A DNA stretch of 64,000 nucleotides from Cololabis saira. Taxonomy: Eukaryota > Chordata > Actinopteri > Beloniformes > Belonidae. A program made the translations under genes and the position numbers. The notes beneath the pieces are model-generated. The model was given only the letters and a program-made list of their open reading frames with translations, had not been told where the DNA came from and ran no database searches. Location of the stretch: assembly GCF_033807715.1 (NCBI RefSeq), contig NC_084610.1:3977001-4041000 (forward strand). Direction: 5' to 3'. Below, piece by piece: positions 45,965 through 56,399 of this stretch (within the stretch, counting starts at the first letter, position 1; the number at the start of each line of letters is the position of its first letter).

Positions 45965-47308
45965 AGTGCATTTCATTCTAACAAATTTATTGTGTCTCAA
46001 TCAGCTCGTACGGAACCACTACTGAAATTAAATTACAATCAAATGATCACATCAAAATATACCCTTATTACCTAACAACGGTCAGCTCGTGGTGATTTGT
46101 GCTCCTTTTAAGAATACAAAATGAAACATAAGCTGAAGAAATGAACTAAAACGAGAGAGAGAAAAAAAATGAGGGGAAAGCTTCTTACACAAGTCCCTGG
46201 AAGGAAGGGGGAAATAAATTACCGTTTGGGAATAATTCATATGTATTCCGAATAAAATATTAAAACAAGTCATTCTGATGAAAAATATAAAGTAAATAAG
46301 TCAGATCAGTATCTGATCTAGTGATCTATATTGCCGGCTTTACAGAGTTTTTTTTTTCTTTTTTTCCGTGTGTTTATTAAAACCTACCAAAGAACACTGC
46401 TTACAAAGGGCAGCATTAATCCACAGCACCCACTCACTCATACTTGGCAACAGATTTTTTTCAGATTTTTCTTTTCTCTCAAATAAGTGCAGCTCGAGTC
46501 TTTTCAAATGTCTTTTGCTCTGTTTGTTGGAAATAAACAACGAGGACAGGAAAAAAAAAATCCACTTGGAGTCCGTTAAATTAGGAGCGTCATGATGGTA
46601 ATAATAATTAAAACAAAAAAACACGTTGGTGATCTTTGAGATCAGGAGGAGAGTCCTGGTCCTTTCTGAAAAATCCCATGTGTGTGTTTGTGTGTCAGTC
46701 CGTCACAGAAAAAGGGAAAATAAGAGTTGATGGAAGCGTCGTGGATGTCACATTTCTTCATATGGTTGCAGTTCTTTTATTGTTGGAGGAAACAAACAAA
46801 AAAGAAGAAAAAGAGGGGCGTCTCGGTCCCGTTTTTCAATATACAAAATGTCTGCTCCTTTGTTTCTTCAATCAAACATAGGATAATGAAGGGGGTGTAA
46901 TTTTTTTTGGAGGAAATGGGGGGAAGAGAAAAAAAATAATCATAACAATAGTTCCTCTTGGTGTGTCTCAATGCGCCAAAATTACCTGGTGGAATGAACT
47001 TGTGGTTGTCACCCTCTGGTCGCTCGCTTCACTTGCATCTTTTAAGTAATCTACTAAAAAATGCCCCTGAAAGAAAAAAGCAGAAGGAACCTTTTAGGTT
47101 AAGACATTTCAGGGCCTGGAAGAAGTTTTCTGAAGGTGGGGGAATTGGGAGGAAAAAGAAGGGGGGAAGTCTGGTGAAAAATAGATAACACTTTTTTTTC
47201 TGCAGTCTCACAATCACAGTATCAAAAAAAATGTGGCTATCCTGTCGATAGTCTGTGTGTATTTAAATCAGTTTAATTTCATATAAAATATTTCTGCTGT
47301 GCTGTTTT
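45965..47308 (-). other. pou3f3: Probable pou3f3 3' UTR
   Basis: The roughly 1.3 kb between the stop codon and a minus-strand AATAAA followed by GT-rich sequence is AT-rich and repeat-free, as expected for the long 3' UTR of class III POU genes. Other TTTATT occurrences (for example near 46371 and 46776) could give shorter isoforms. The extent is inferred; no transcript evidence is available here. Confidence 0.5.
45986..45991 (-). terminator. pou3f3: Candidate poly(A) signal for pou3f3 (AATAAA)
   Basis: Minus-strand AATAAA. About 30 bases downstream on that strand is the GT-rich stretch CTGTGTGTTTTCGAGTGTCT, which suits a downstream element. Confidence 0.45.
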
Positions 47309-48577
47309 CTATGTTTCACTGAACATTCTTTTGCAGTCCATGGAGGGGGGCGGTGTTTCTGCACTCACATTGCCGACCTGAGAGTACACATCCTCCGGCG
47401 TCTGCGCCACTCCTGGAGGCGTCATCCGCTTTTCCTTTTGTCTCCTATTGCAAAACCAAACTCTAACCACCTCTTTCTCCAGCTGTAAGTTGTCCGCCAG
47501 GCTGCTGATCTCCTGCGCCGACGGTTTGGGACATTTGAGGAAGTGGCTCTCCAGAGCCCCCTTGACGCTCACCTCGATGGACGTGCGCTTCTTTCGCTTC
47601 CTCCCCTGCGCCGCGATCTTGTCGATGCTGGTGGGGCTGCCCGTGGTGGAGTCGGCCTCCTCCAGCCACTTGTTCAGCAGAGGCTTCAGCTTGCACATGT
47701 TCTTGAAGCTGAGCTGCAGAGCCTCGAACCTGCAGATGGTGGTCTGGGAGAACACGTTGCCGTACAGCGTGCCCAGCGCCAGCCCCACGTCCGCCTGCGT
47801 AAAGCCCAGCTTGATCCGCCGCTGCTTGAACTGCTTGGCGAACTGCTCCAGGTCGTCCGAGGTGGGGGTGTCGTCGTCCGAGTGCGGGTCGTGTCCGCCG
47901 CCGTGGTGCTGGTGGTGCGGGTGCTGGTGGTGGTGGTGGTGGTGGTGGCTGCCGTGGTCCAGGTCCGGGGTGTCCCCCCTCACCAGGCCCGGGTGCACCA
48001 GGCTCTGGCTGCCCGGGCTCAGCATCCCGTTCACAGTGAAGCCCCCGGTGGGCTGGGAGTAGAGCAGCTGCTGCTGCTGCTGCTGCCCCCCGGAGATGGA
48101 GTTGATGTGCGCCGCCGTGCCGCCCCCCCACGCCCCGGCGTGGCTGTGATGGGGGGGCAGGTGCGGCGGCCGGTGGTGCAGCGCGGTGCCCGTGTGCAGA
48201 TCGTCTCTGGCGGGGTTCTTCCCGTCCTGCTGCTGCGGGCTGCCCGTCATCCCGACGGGGCTGGACGCCCAGGGGGAGCCGGCCTCGGCGGCGGCCACCG
48301 CGGCCGCCGCGGCCGCCGCCGCCGCGTGCGGCAGGGCCGTCACCCACTGGTGCGCATGGCTCAGCATGTGGCCCCCGTTGCTGGCTGCCATGGCGCCTTG
48401 CATAAAGTCACTCTGCACCATCTTGACCGAGGGGTCCCCCCGGTAGCCCCCGGAGCCGGAGGTAACCGCAGCGCTGCCCGGCTGCATGCCCCCCCCGCCG
48501 GAGTCGGAGTGCACGATGGATCCGGACGATAAGATGCTATTGCTGGCCAGATAAGGATTGGAAGCGGCGGTGGCCAT
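47309..48577 (-). CDS. pou3f3: pou3f3 (Brn-1), POU class 3 homeobox transcription factor, intronless
   Basis: A nuclear DNA-binding factor of neural and kidney development that binds octamer sites through a bipartite POU domain. The 422-residue ORF starts [10 protein letters not shown], the family N-terminus. That ATG has G at -3 and G at +4. The frame is open upstream to a GTG at 48634 but has no earlier ATG there. Order: '[20 protein letters not shown]' (52-71), poly-Ala (85-97), poly-Gln (165-170), '[12 protein letters not shown]' (178-189), His-rich run (about 210-225), POU-specific domain (241-309), linker '[12 protein letters not shown]', homeodomain (325-384) with WFCNRRQ in helix 3. 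'GGFTVNGML', '[13 protein letters not shown]' and 'YSQVGNVSA' separate it from pou3f1, pou3f2 and pou3f4. The tail [10 protein letters not shown] differs from the mammalian C-terminus I recall. Length is below mammalian POU3F3 (about 500) because Gly/Ala/Pro runs are shorter. Whether it is the a or b duplicate is not decided. Confidence 0.96.
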   Translation of the reverse strand: MATAASNPYLASNSILSSGSIVHSDSGGGGMQPGSAAVTSGSGGYRGDPSVKMVQSDFMQGAMAASNGGHMLSHAHQWVTALPHAAAAAAAAAVAAAEAGSPWASSPVGMTGSPQQQDGKNPARDDLHTGTALHHRPPHLPPHHSHAGAWGGGTAAHINSISGGQQQQQQLLYSQPTGGFTVNGMLSPGSQSLVHPGLVRGDTPDLDHGSHHHHHHHQHPHHQHHGGGHDPHSDDDTPTSDDLEQFAKQFKQRRIKLGFTQADVGLALGTLYGNVFSQTTICRFEALQLSFKNMCKLKPLLNKWLEEADSTTGSPTSIDKIAAQGRKRKKRTSIEVSVKGALESHFLKCPKPSAQEISSLADNLQLEKEVVRVWFCNRRQKEKRMTPPGVAQTPEDVYSQVGNVSAETPPPSMDCKRMFSET

Positions 48578-49124
48578 TCCGTCAACCCTTATGAATATGT
48601 TCGTGGATAACCCCCCTCCCTCTTTTACAGTCACTTCTTTGGAGCAGGCAAAATGTGTCTCATGAATTATTCAAACTTTCAAAGTATGGGCAGTTTACCA
48701 TCAAATCCGCGTGTATTTACAACATTCTAGCCGAGACAGTTGCGCCTGGACATGGACGAATAAAACTCCAGCTTTCAAAAAGCCCTTTCAGAAAGAAAAA
48801 AAAAAGAAAAAAAAAGTGGAGTCCGCTTTTGGAAGTTGTGCGCCGAGGATGTGGACATTAAAATTCAAAATGTACAGAAGAAGAAAAAAAAATCAGATAG
48901 AGGAGAAGGAGAAGCGGCGTCCCAAACAAACTTCTGCTGGTCACAAAACAACAAAAAGCCTCCCAAATTGTCCACAAAGTCCCGGTTTATACGTCCTCTT
49001 TGGATGTGGAAAACATGAGCGGAGCGTCCTCAGCTTCTTTTGTAATTCAGTCGCAGAGATTTCTCCCCTCGCTTTATTCTTTTCTCCCCGTCTCTTCTTT
49101 TATAGGACTGTCTCTTTGTTCTGT

Positions 49125-49365
49125 TTTGATGTATATAAACCTGCCAAACCGCAAACTCCCGTTCAAGTACAATCCAGAGAAGAGCGCGTCGCTGCTCGCG
49201 ACCCTCTCCTCTCATTCGCTCCCTCTCTCCCTCTCTCTCCCTCTCTCCAGCTCCCTGCGCCAGGCCACGCCCCCTCCCAGCAACCCCGCCCGCGGATTGG
49301 CTGCCCCGCCGCGTGATTGGCAGCTCTGGCAGGCCCTCCTTCCGGCGGTTCCGATTGGCTGATTT
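49125..49365 (-). promoter_or_regulatory. pou3f3: Probable pou3f3 promoter: three CCAAT boxes and a TATA-like box
   Basis: On the minus strand three CCAAT motifs occur within about 65 bp (plus-strand ATTGG at about 49295, 49315 and 49353). About 160 bp closer to the gene is TTTATATAC (about 49130-49138). A GA-rich stretch (CT-rich on plus, 49205-49250) lies between them. From the TATA-like box to the ATG is about 550 bp, giving a plausible intronless 5' UTR. Inferred from motifs and position. Confidence 0.55.
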
Positions 49366-49531
49366 TTAATTGCGGTCCAAACAAAAACGGGGACTTCAAC
49401 TTTGGTGGTAAATATCACTCAGGTAGTGGTCACTATAAGCTCTTTTTTTTACCACTTTTATTTCTTTTTAGGGATTTTACCATTTCAACTCATGTTATTA
49501 TCGTCATCCCAAACAGTAGACAAGAGAAAAG

Positions 49532-49616
49532 CATTTAGTAAAGTGTTTACAATCTCTCACATTGACGTCCCAGAGGGAATGACTCTTAAATGTGGCTGCT
49601 TTATTACACAATCAGG
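49532..49616 (-). promoter_or_regulatory. Upstream element, copy 1 of an inverted pair
   Basis: Read on the minus strand it begins 'cctgattgtgtaataaagca', continues 'gccacattta' and 'attccctctgggac', and ends 'aaacactttactaaatg'. It aligns along its whole length with 50480-50566 read on the plus strand, at about 80% identity by eye. It lies roughly 170 bp upstream of the CCAAT cluster. Confidence 0.6.
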
Positions 49617-50479
49617 AGGCGAAGCATTTGTAATTGTTGGAAATAGGTCTTAAAGTGGCAGCTGCATTAAATAATCTATTAAACCGGGGAAGATACATAT
49701 GTAACTTAAAAAGATTGAATACTGTAGTTTTGACATGCTTTTACTTTGAAATATACACCTTTCAAACAGGTACACTTATTTATTTTCCTCTCCAGCCCAT
49801 TAAGTAACCAACATAAAGACAAAAGAATAATATATATCTATGAAGCAGATCCTGACACACTCTTCTCTGGACTCACTGACTCAGCCGAGGTGCAAAACCG
49901 TCCCGTGGTCTGATAAATCTAAATTTTAACCTAAATTCTGCAGGAAATTGTGAATATCCTGGCTGTGGTGTGAACATGGTTGTGGGTACCGTTGATATTC
50001 ATTTATAAGAAGAAATATGTTTTCTTCATTGAAGGCCTTGCTTATCCCAAAAACCACATCCTCCAGGCATTACAGTAACTTTCCTTGTGTGCTGTCTGAC
50101 ATGCCTGCAGTCCAAATCTGACACTGAAGAAAATATTTGGAGCTGTACGAGGGGGGTAAAAAAGCCAAAAAGATTTTTTATATCAAAGAAATGGTTCATT
50201 CGTAAAACAGCAAAACATGTTAAATATTTTTATCACAGTGGCCAGTATTTCCATTAAAAACTCCACAAAGAGCACCTGTTTGGAACGTTGGCATTTCAAA
50301 ATAAAAGCATTTTAACACTATTCAGTTGATTAAAGCAGCATAAGTCTTACTTTTGAAAAAAAATCTGTGTTTATTTTACTTACAAACACATTTCAGCATA
50401 TCCAAGGCCGCATAGATTACTCACCACACATGCCACGACAAGGCCTATGTCTAGTAATTATAATTATCTAGCAGTCTGA

Positions 50480-50566
50480 CCTGATTATGTAATAATGCAG
50501 CCACATTTAGGGGTTTAATTCCCTTTGGGACATCCATATGAGAGATAGGAAACACTCGACTAAATG
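50480..50566 (+). promoter_or_regulatory. Upstream element, copy 2 of an inverted pair
   Basis: Plus-strand partner of 49532-49616: 'cctgattatgtaataatgca', 'gccacattta', 'attccctttgggac', 'aaacactcgactaaatg'. It is preceded by the palindromic homeodomain-type site TAATTATAATTA (50455-50466). The preserved internal words argue for function or for two copies of an old mobile element. Confidence 0.6.
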
Positions 50567-50854
50567 GTACATGTTTTATCGTGTGCTCTACATGGCTGGG
50601 AAGGGTTCACATTGTGTTAAAATGCTAAGATTAACCTCCATGCTGACATTGTACCAACACCCCCCAAATAAATAAATAAATAAATACAAATAAATAATAA
50701 AAAACAAGCAGGGTTGACATTTCTAAATTCACAAATAATTCACTGTGACACCTTTAAGCCAGTAAAAGTGAGCTTTTTGGGTGTCCACGTGTGCACAAAC
50801 AGCTTAGGAACCATTGCTAAGGGGGTCAAAAAGGAAGAAAGTGGCGATCAAAAG

Positions 50855-50960
50855 ATAGATGGATGGACAGATAGATGGACTTTTATTGATCCCAAACCAG
50901 GGAATCACAGTGTTACAGAAGGGCTGAGGCTCAGTATAACATATATCAATAGTGTTCTCA
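50855..50960 (-). mobile_element. LINE-type 3' end fragment, reverse
   Basis: 'gatagatggatggacagatagatgg' followed by 'acttttattgatcccaaaccagggaatcacagtg' is the reverse complement of a common fish LINE tail ('...tgggatcaataaaag' plus tetranucleotide repeats). Confidence 0.65.
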
Positions 50961-51599
50961 GACCCACTGAGGAGATGATCTATCAAACAGAAATAGGTTA
51001 AATGAGACCAGATACAGCATCAATACAGGCATCTCCCAGTGAATTAGGGCTCACATGCCATTATAAAAGGTGTCCCGACTCCTGACCAAAACCGAGGCCT
51101 GTGGCAGGTCGTTTTGTGTCGAGATCACCTCAGGTTACAGCCCCTATAAACACCCCAAACCCAAAAGGATGACAGCCTCAAAAGATTGCAGGGCAAATAT
51201 TAAGCCACTGTGCCAAGCCAGCGCCCCTCTTCTTCCTCCTCAGTATATTTAATTTGGGCTCGGCTCACAACCAAGGGAGCCTCGTGGATTTGTTTACACT
51301 GAATAGGCAGGCTAGGGGCCAGAGCCGTGGGGCCCCTCTATTCATTAAGGCACAGTGAGGATTTCTGTCTAAATTACCGCTGTTCAATCCGCAGTGCGCG
51401 CTTTGAAAGGGCGTCTCAGGCGGCCGCGCACACGCAGAGAACAGGCTCCTTCCACGAGACGAGCCCCCCAAAAATAGAAAAACAGAAAAAAAATATTTAA
51501 AACCTACACCACGACATGAAAGAAAAGTCAAAAAGCCATTTCAGGAATGCGCCCTGAAATCACCGCGCGGCGATGCAAACACCCCTCTCTGATATATGA

Positions 51600-52160
51600 T
51601 GTGTTTATTATTTATTTGCTTATTATATAAAAAAAAAAGGTCCCCAAGTTCCCTGCTGGGGGAGTTCATTTATTCTGTATGCAAAGGGGAAAAAAGACAG
51701 AAAGAAAGGGGGAGAGGGAAAAAAAATCATCCCCAAGTATAACAAGAGACGAACAGTTAGTGCTGATTTTCATTTGCATAAATTTTCATATATTTTAGTG
51801 AAAATAATAGCGGGAGCCGAGGAGAGCTCCTGCTCAGTTGAGGAAAGAAAATCTTAGGCAGCAGCGAGTCGTAGGAGAGGGAGCTATAGCCGCCCAGAGT
51901 CTCCACACCGGCTGAGTGAAGATATTTGCGGTTTCTTGGACTAGGAGGTAAGTCAACAACCTCCGTGCGGATTTCCCTCCGCGCATCGCTCGGGGTTTTC
52001 ACGCCGGCTGTGTCGCGCATTTCTCCGCATCCCTGCCGCCGTTCCGCGGCGTCCCCCGCCTGTGCGCCCTCGGTGCTCGGTCATTCTTATTATTCTCCCC
52101 CAAACAGGGTTTAAAACAGACTCGCATGTTTTGGTCTTTTGTCAAAGATACGCGCACAGC
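51600..52160. promoter_or_regulatory. pou3f3 upstream flank: octamer, plus-strand splice-donor-like site, CpG-rich end
   Basis: Contains a perfect POU octamer ATTTGCAT (51772-51779) next to further ATTTTCATAT sequence. A plus-strand consensus donor GGAG|GTAAGT lies at 51948. From about 51960 to 52090 CpG density rises. A divergent non-coding transcript starting here is possible, since mammalian Pou3f3 has a divergent lncRNA neighbour, but nothing proves it. Confidence 0.35.
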
Positions 52161-52625
52161 TCTTTCGCGTTCCGTGCGCCCCAGCCTTCCCCCCTCGTCT
52201 TTTCCTTGTGCTTTTTTTTAAAATAGAAATTGCGGGCGGACCGATAAGCTGCGCTGTTTGGTAGTGAATGTCCAGCGGAGAAAGTGCAATCAATCACATT
52301 TTAAGCAGAAGGGCTGAGAGGGGGAGAAGGGAGAAGGGAGGACGCTCGCCGCTCCTGCACGCACAAGCGATATGACATCGTTTAATCGGAATCGATCCGC
52401 CGCTCTAAAGTTTGTTTAAAGTTTATATGACGCAGCGTGGAGCCAAAGTGTGCCCAATGAATGAAAAAAGCTTGTAAAAGCTTTACACTTTTTTTTTTTT
52501 TTTTTTTAATGACAGCTTTCCTGTCATTCCACGCGCTTCGAAACTGAACCTCACTAATTCCAGTGTCTGCGACGCTCTTTTTTATTATTTTCTGCCGCAG
52601 CTCGGAGTCTCCAGCGCGAAGTTTC
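52161..52625. other. pou3f3 upstream flank, no gene seen
   Basis: GC-moderate unique sequence with a poly(T) run at about 52490-52507. Confidence 0.4.
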
Positions 52626-52735
52626 GCCCGTTGCTGCAGCTCGTTCTTGCATTTCGTTCCCGCAGCTCGTTCCTGCATTTCGTTCCCGCAGCTCGTTTCT
52701 GCATTTCGTTCCCGCAGCTCGTTCCTGCAGCCTCG
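52626..52735. repeat. 26-bp tandem repeat, four units, in a CpG-rich stretch
   Basis: Four near-identical units of 'cgcagctcgttcctgcattt' plus 'cgttcc' precede a CpG-dense segment (52740-52805, 'gcgcgccgctgcgccgcgg'). The minus-strand ORF here (RNELRERNAETSCGNEMQ-like) is a repeat artefact. Confidence 0.9.
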
Positions 52736-52939
52736 CCTCTCACGGGTTAAGTCGTGCGCGCCGCTGCGCCGCGGAGCGCATTGCTGCGCGCCGCGCTCCG
52801 TAGCCATGGTGAGGCCGATGAAAGAGGGGGGAACACTGGCCGCATTAAGCTGTATGTTTGTGCAGTGGAGTCGAGATGAAAAGGAGCTGGGGGTCCCACG
52901 GGTCAGGAGCGCCGGTAACGCGTTACTGTAACGCACTTT

Positions 52940-54019
52940 CACTTGAATGGGCACTCAACATATAACATTGCTTTAGTTGTGTTTTTTTCTGCACAATTTT
53001 GGACGGAAGCAGCTATATCAGGTCAAAACATGACTTTAATAGCATCTTAAAATGAAGTCAATCGCTCCTTGTCACAAAGCCTATAGAGGAAATGGTGTTT
53101 TCCTCTTCTTTGTCGGCTTCATGGGGCAGTTGCACAGTCAGTGAGACTCTGGTTCCTGTCGTTCTCGCCAAGTGAAAGCTCAAAATTAAACTCGTTTCTG
53201 CTCAATTCTTCACATGAAATCCATTTCCTCGGGATTACAAGAGTCACAAAGCCACCAGGTGTCGCGCTCCTGCACACATGCAGTTTACCTCACCCTCACC
53301 TCATTTCACATTTACTAGTTTTCACCCTCATCATTTAATAAGCGATTTATTGCTTTATTGCCACGCTGCTTTCCTTGACTTCCGAGATTTAGTTCAGTAA
53401 CAAACTGTGAGGAAATTAAGCCACTGCTTTCTTTTGAAACTCTTTTCCATGGGGGGGCAAACTCGTGACATGATCAGGTTCTTGGATGGATGGTTTCAGA
53501 AGCAAAACACACAAAGTCAAGGCAGCTCAGGTTATATGGCTTAAGTCTGCACGGTCCCTTAAGTCCCAAAAGCAATCAAATTAAATCATTTTCTTTTCTT
53601 TTTTTAGGCTCATAAATCCTAATTCCCGATCTTTCTGCACGAACAAACCATGCCTGTCACAGTCGCCCATCAATGACAGCTCTAGTTGATATGCAAATAG
53701 AGAGACAGGCCCGTTTTGAGCCATCTGCAGCAGTCTGGAAGCCACAAGTCTGAGCCAGCAGAAAACATATGACCATCCGGCGACTTTAGGGATTATTAAC
53801 AAACGAGGGGCCGGGCGAGATGCATGAATCACCCCGACGGCTGGAGCAGAAATCCCCTCTGCCTGGACGCACCGACCGGCCACTCGGAGCTGCGCGGCCG
53901 CGGCGCATTACGCGTCCGTGACGGTTATCTGGAGCAGATTGTCTGAATATATAATCAACTGTAGTTCACGAATGGGTGACAAAAGTAGAGATTTTTGACT
54001 TGAGACACGCTCATAGGTG
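52940..54019. other. pou3f3 upstream flank, no gene seen
   Basis: Unique sequence. A perfect octamer ATGCAAAT is at 53691-53698 within 'gttgatatgcaaatagagag'. The segment 53590-53930 looks unique and may be regulatory. Confidence 0.35.
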
Positions 54020-54300
54020 ATTCATGTCACAAGTAAGAAGGCGAGAAATATGGAAAATCAATTTGCGCGCATTAATCTATTGTCTCTCCCTCAGCCATAA
54101 ATCCCGCAGCCCTGACAGGCAGAGTTATGTCAGCCTCGCAAGGTGCAGGAGCAGCCGCAGCCGCACCAGCCTTAAAATGATGCAATTCCTGACGCTTTTT
54201 TTAAATTACGGCGCACTTAAAGTTGCCTGTGGGCAACATAATTTATTTGCTTATTCTCAGTCCGACCGCTAATCCGACACGCGGCCGAGCGTTGATTTAA
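54020..54300. promoter_or_regulatory. Candidate conserved non-coding element
   Basis: Repeat-free, with 'ttgcgcgcattaatctattg', 'ccataaatcccgcagc', 'aaaatgatgcaattcctgacg' and 'cttaaagttgcctgtggg'. The homeobox-type AT cores and lack of coding structure, about 5 kb upstream of the pou3f3 promoter, suggest an enhancer. Not proven. Confidence 0.35.
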
Positions 54301-54464
54301 ACCCGCAGCACTTAAACCATAATGTACACCGTTAATTAAATGAGCTCCACTGAATATCAGCACGTCTTCAATGTCAGACATGAATGAGATTTTTTTTCTT
54401 TTACCTTCATTCAAAAGAGACAGAAGGTCTTTATTAATGTCAATGTGAAGTCTCCTTCTATTTG

Positions 54465-54476
54465 ACACTCACACAC

Positions 54477-54552
<76 letters not shown>

Positions 54553-54571
54553 ACTCACACACTCACACACT

Positions 54572-54660
<89 letters not shown>

Positions 54661-54690
54661 ACACACTCACACACTCACACACACACACCT
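54465..54690. repeat. (CA)n microsatellite with CACT interruptions
   Basis: About 225 bp of CA repeat broken by ACTCACAC units. Directly after it comes a pyrimidine/AG acceptor-like stretch and CTCAG|GTAAGA at about 54733, probably chance. Confidence 0.96.
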
Positions 54691-54739
54691 TCTCACTGCT
54701 CAGTTTCAGGCCTGTACAGCTTGTTGACGCTCAGGTAAG

Positions 54740-56160
54740 ATCAGACCCTGAGTGGCTCAGACACCGAGAACACACTCGGCTGGTATTGATTTCAGTCTGG
54801 AAATAAAGAGGGAAATGTATTTCTAGTCGGAGGAATATTGTCGTCCAGCTCAGGCGCTTTTCCCTCTGTGGCAGAAAAACAGCCAAAGTCACTGTAAAAC
54901 CCAACGGTGGTGTTTTGCAACAGTTAGGAGCAGCTTTATGGCACCGCGTTGCACAGCAACAGCCAGTGCCCGTCAAATGACCCATCTATTATAATATTGA
55001 AAACTATTGGCAGCTTCACAACCGTTACTTACATAACCAGCTACTTCCTGAACATTTGTTGCTGGATTAGATGCGCAGCTGCAGTACCAGAGGTCTCCAC
55101 TTGGGGGACAGATCGCGAACCCAGAGATGGAAACCCTATCGAACACCAGGCAACGCTGCTAGAGGAAGATGTTTCTTTTTCATTTATTTAAATGTATCAA
55201 GCAAATGTAGAGGTATAAAATGTAGGAATTAAAACCTACAAACTGAACAAATACTAACCTCTGCTGACAGAACAAGGGGTTATATAAATCGTCAAAAGTC
55301 TAAAAGATAGAGATTGTCTTTGGTTGGGAAATATGCAGTTATGGATTAAGCATTTGGTTGTAAGGAAAACAAGATTGATTAAACTTCCTCAGTTTTTTGA
55401 AGTTGAAGGGAAGCACGAGTTAAAATGTTCAGGAACGTTACAACACGTCGAGTTGGCAGGGAGATCCGGTAAAAGGTCAAAGTTAAAACTTGATGTACGT
55501 TTTCCTTCTGAGATGACACGTATAGCCTAGACATTAAATCAACGCCACCGGGATCAGAGTTGGGACATTAGTGATGAGAAACATCCACAGCGAGATTTGA
55601 TGACGTGTAGTTGGAGTCCCTCTCGTTTAAAAACACCACGTGCAGAAACCCAGGCCTCACTAGCGCCTCTAGCGGCGGCGAGTATCTCTGAGGAGGATGG
55701 AGTACCAGGGGAACGCAGGGTCGCCATGGCAACCAGGATGCATGACAGCTGACGTCATGGCAGAGCTGACAAGTAATAAAAAAGGAAAATAAATAAATAA
55801 ACTAGAAGTGACATAGCACAACACAAAAATAAGAATTATGCAGCATTAAGCTTTTGTTTCTGGGCGACCTGAAGAAACAGGTTCCGATTATGGCTTCAAT
55901 AATAATAATAATAATAATAATTATTATTATAATAATTATAAAAACTGAAATTAATGTGAGCTTTTATATGAAAACAAACATCCATAGTGTAAATGTGAGG
56001 GGTTAAAATGGTGCCATGGAGAGGGGTGTTGGTGTCACAGACACTATATATAAATAAATAAATGAAAACAGCACAAGTGAGGAGGTGAGTGACAGGCGAC
56101 AGATCGGTAAAGATAGACTGAAGTGGAGCTTTCTGAGTCAGAGGAGGGAACAGAGAAAGA
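54740..56160. other. Intergenic, no gene seen
   Basis: Unique and AT-rich sequence including a small (TAA)/(ATT) run at about 55899-55940. ORFs of 80 codons or fewer are uninformative. Confidence 0.4.
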
Positions 56161-56161
56161 G

Positions 56162-56163
<2 letters not shown>

Positions 56164-56253
<90 letters not shown>
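56164..56253. repeat. (GT)n microsatellite
   Basis: About 45 uninterrupted GT units. Confidence 0.97.
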
Positions 56254-56258
<5 letters not shown>

Positions 56259-56352
56259 CTTCACACATATACAGATGCAAAACACAAACCTCCGTCAGAA
56301 TAAATAAAATAAGCCACACTTTTTATTGTTTATGCAAATCAGTGCCCGGACA

Positions 56353-56357
<5 letters not shown>

Positions 56358-56387
<30 letters not shown>
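56358..56387. repeat. Poly(C) run of about 30
   Basis: Homopolymer C with one T near its end. The complementary poly(G) can form G-quadruplex structures. Length in the assembly may be unreliable. Confidence 0.9.
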
Positions 56388-56390
<3 letters not shown>

Positions 56391-56399
56391 CGCTATGAC

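Noticed and set aside
47463..48532. Long ORFs of 294 codons (minus) and 329 and 204 codons (plus) overlapping pou3f3
   Set aside because: They are other-frame shadows of the GC-rich pou3f3 coding exon, whose own frame carries the POU and homeodomain motifs.
48578..48634. 19-residue N-terminal extension of pou3f3 starting at a GTG
   Set aside because: The codon at 48634 is GTG, not ATG. The family N-terminus MATAAS begins at 48577 in a good initiation context.
54706..54736. Possible tiny plus-strand exon (acceptor-like TTTCAG, donor-like CTCAG|GTAAGA)
   Set aside because: It sits directly after a CA microsatellite, is very short, and has no partner exons. Chance matches to splice consensus are common.
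56123..56398. Cys/Val and His/Thr ORFs around 56.1-56.4 kb
   Set aside because: They translate the (GT)n and poly(C) tracts.
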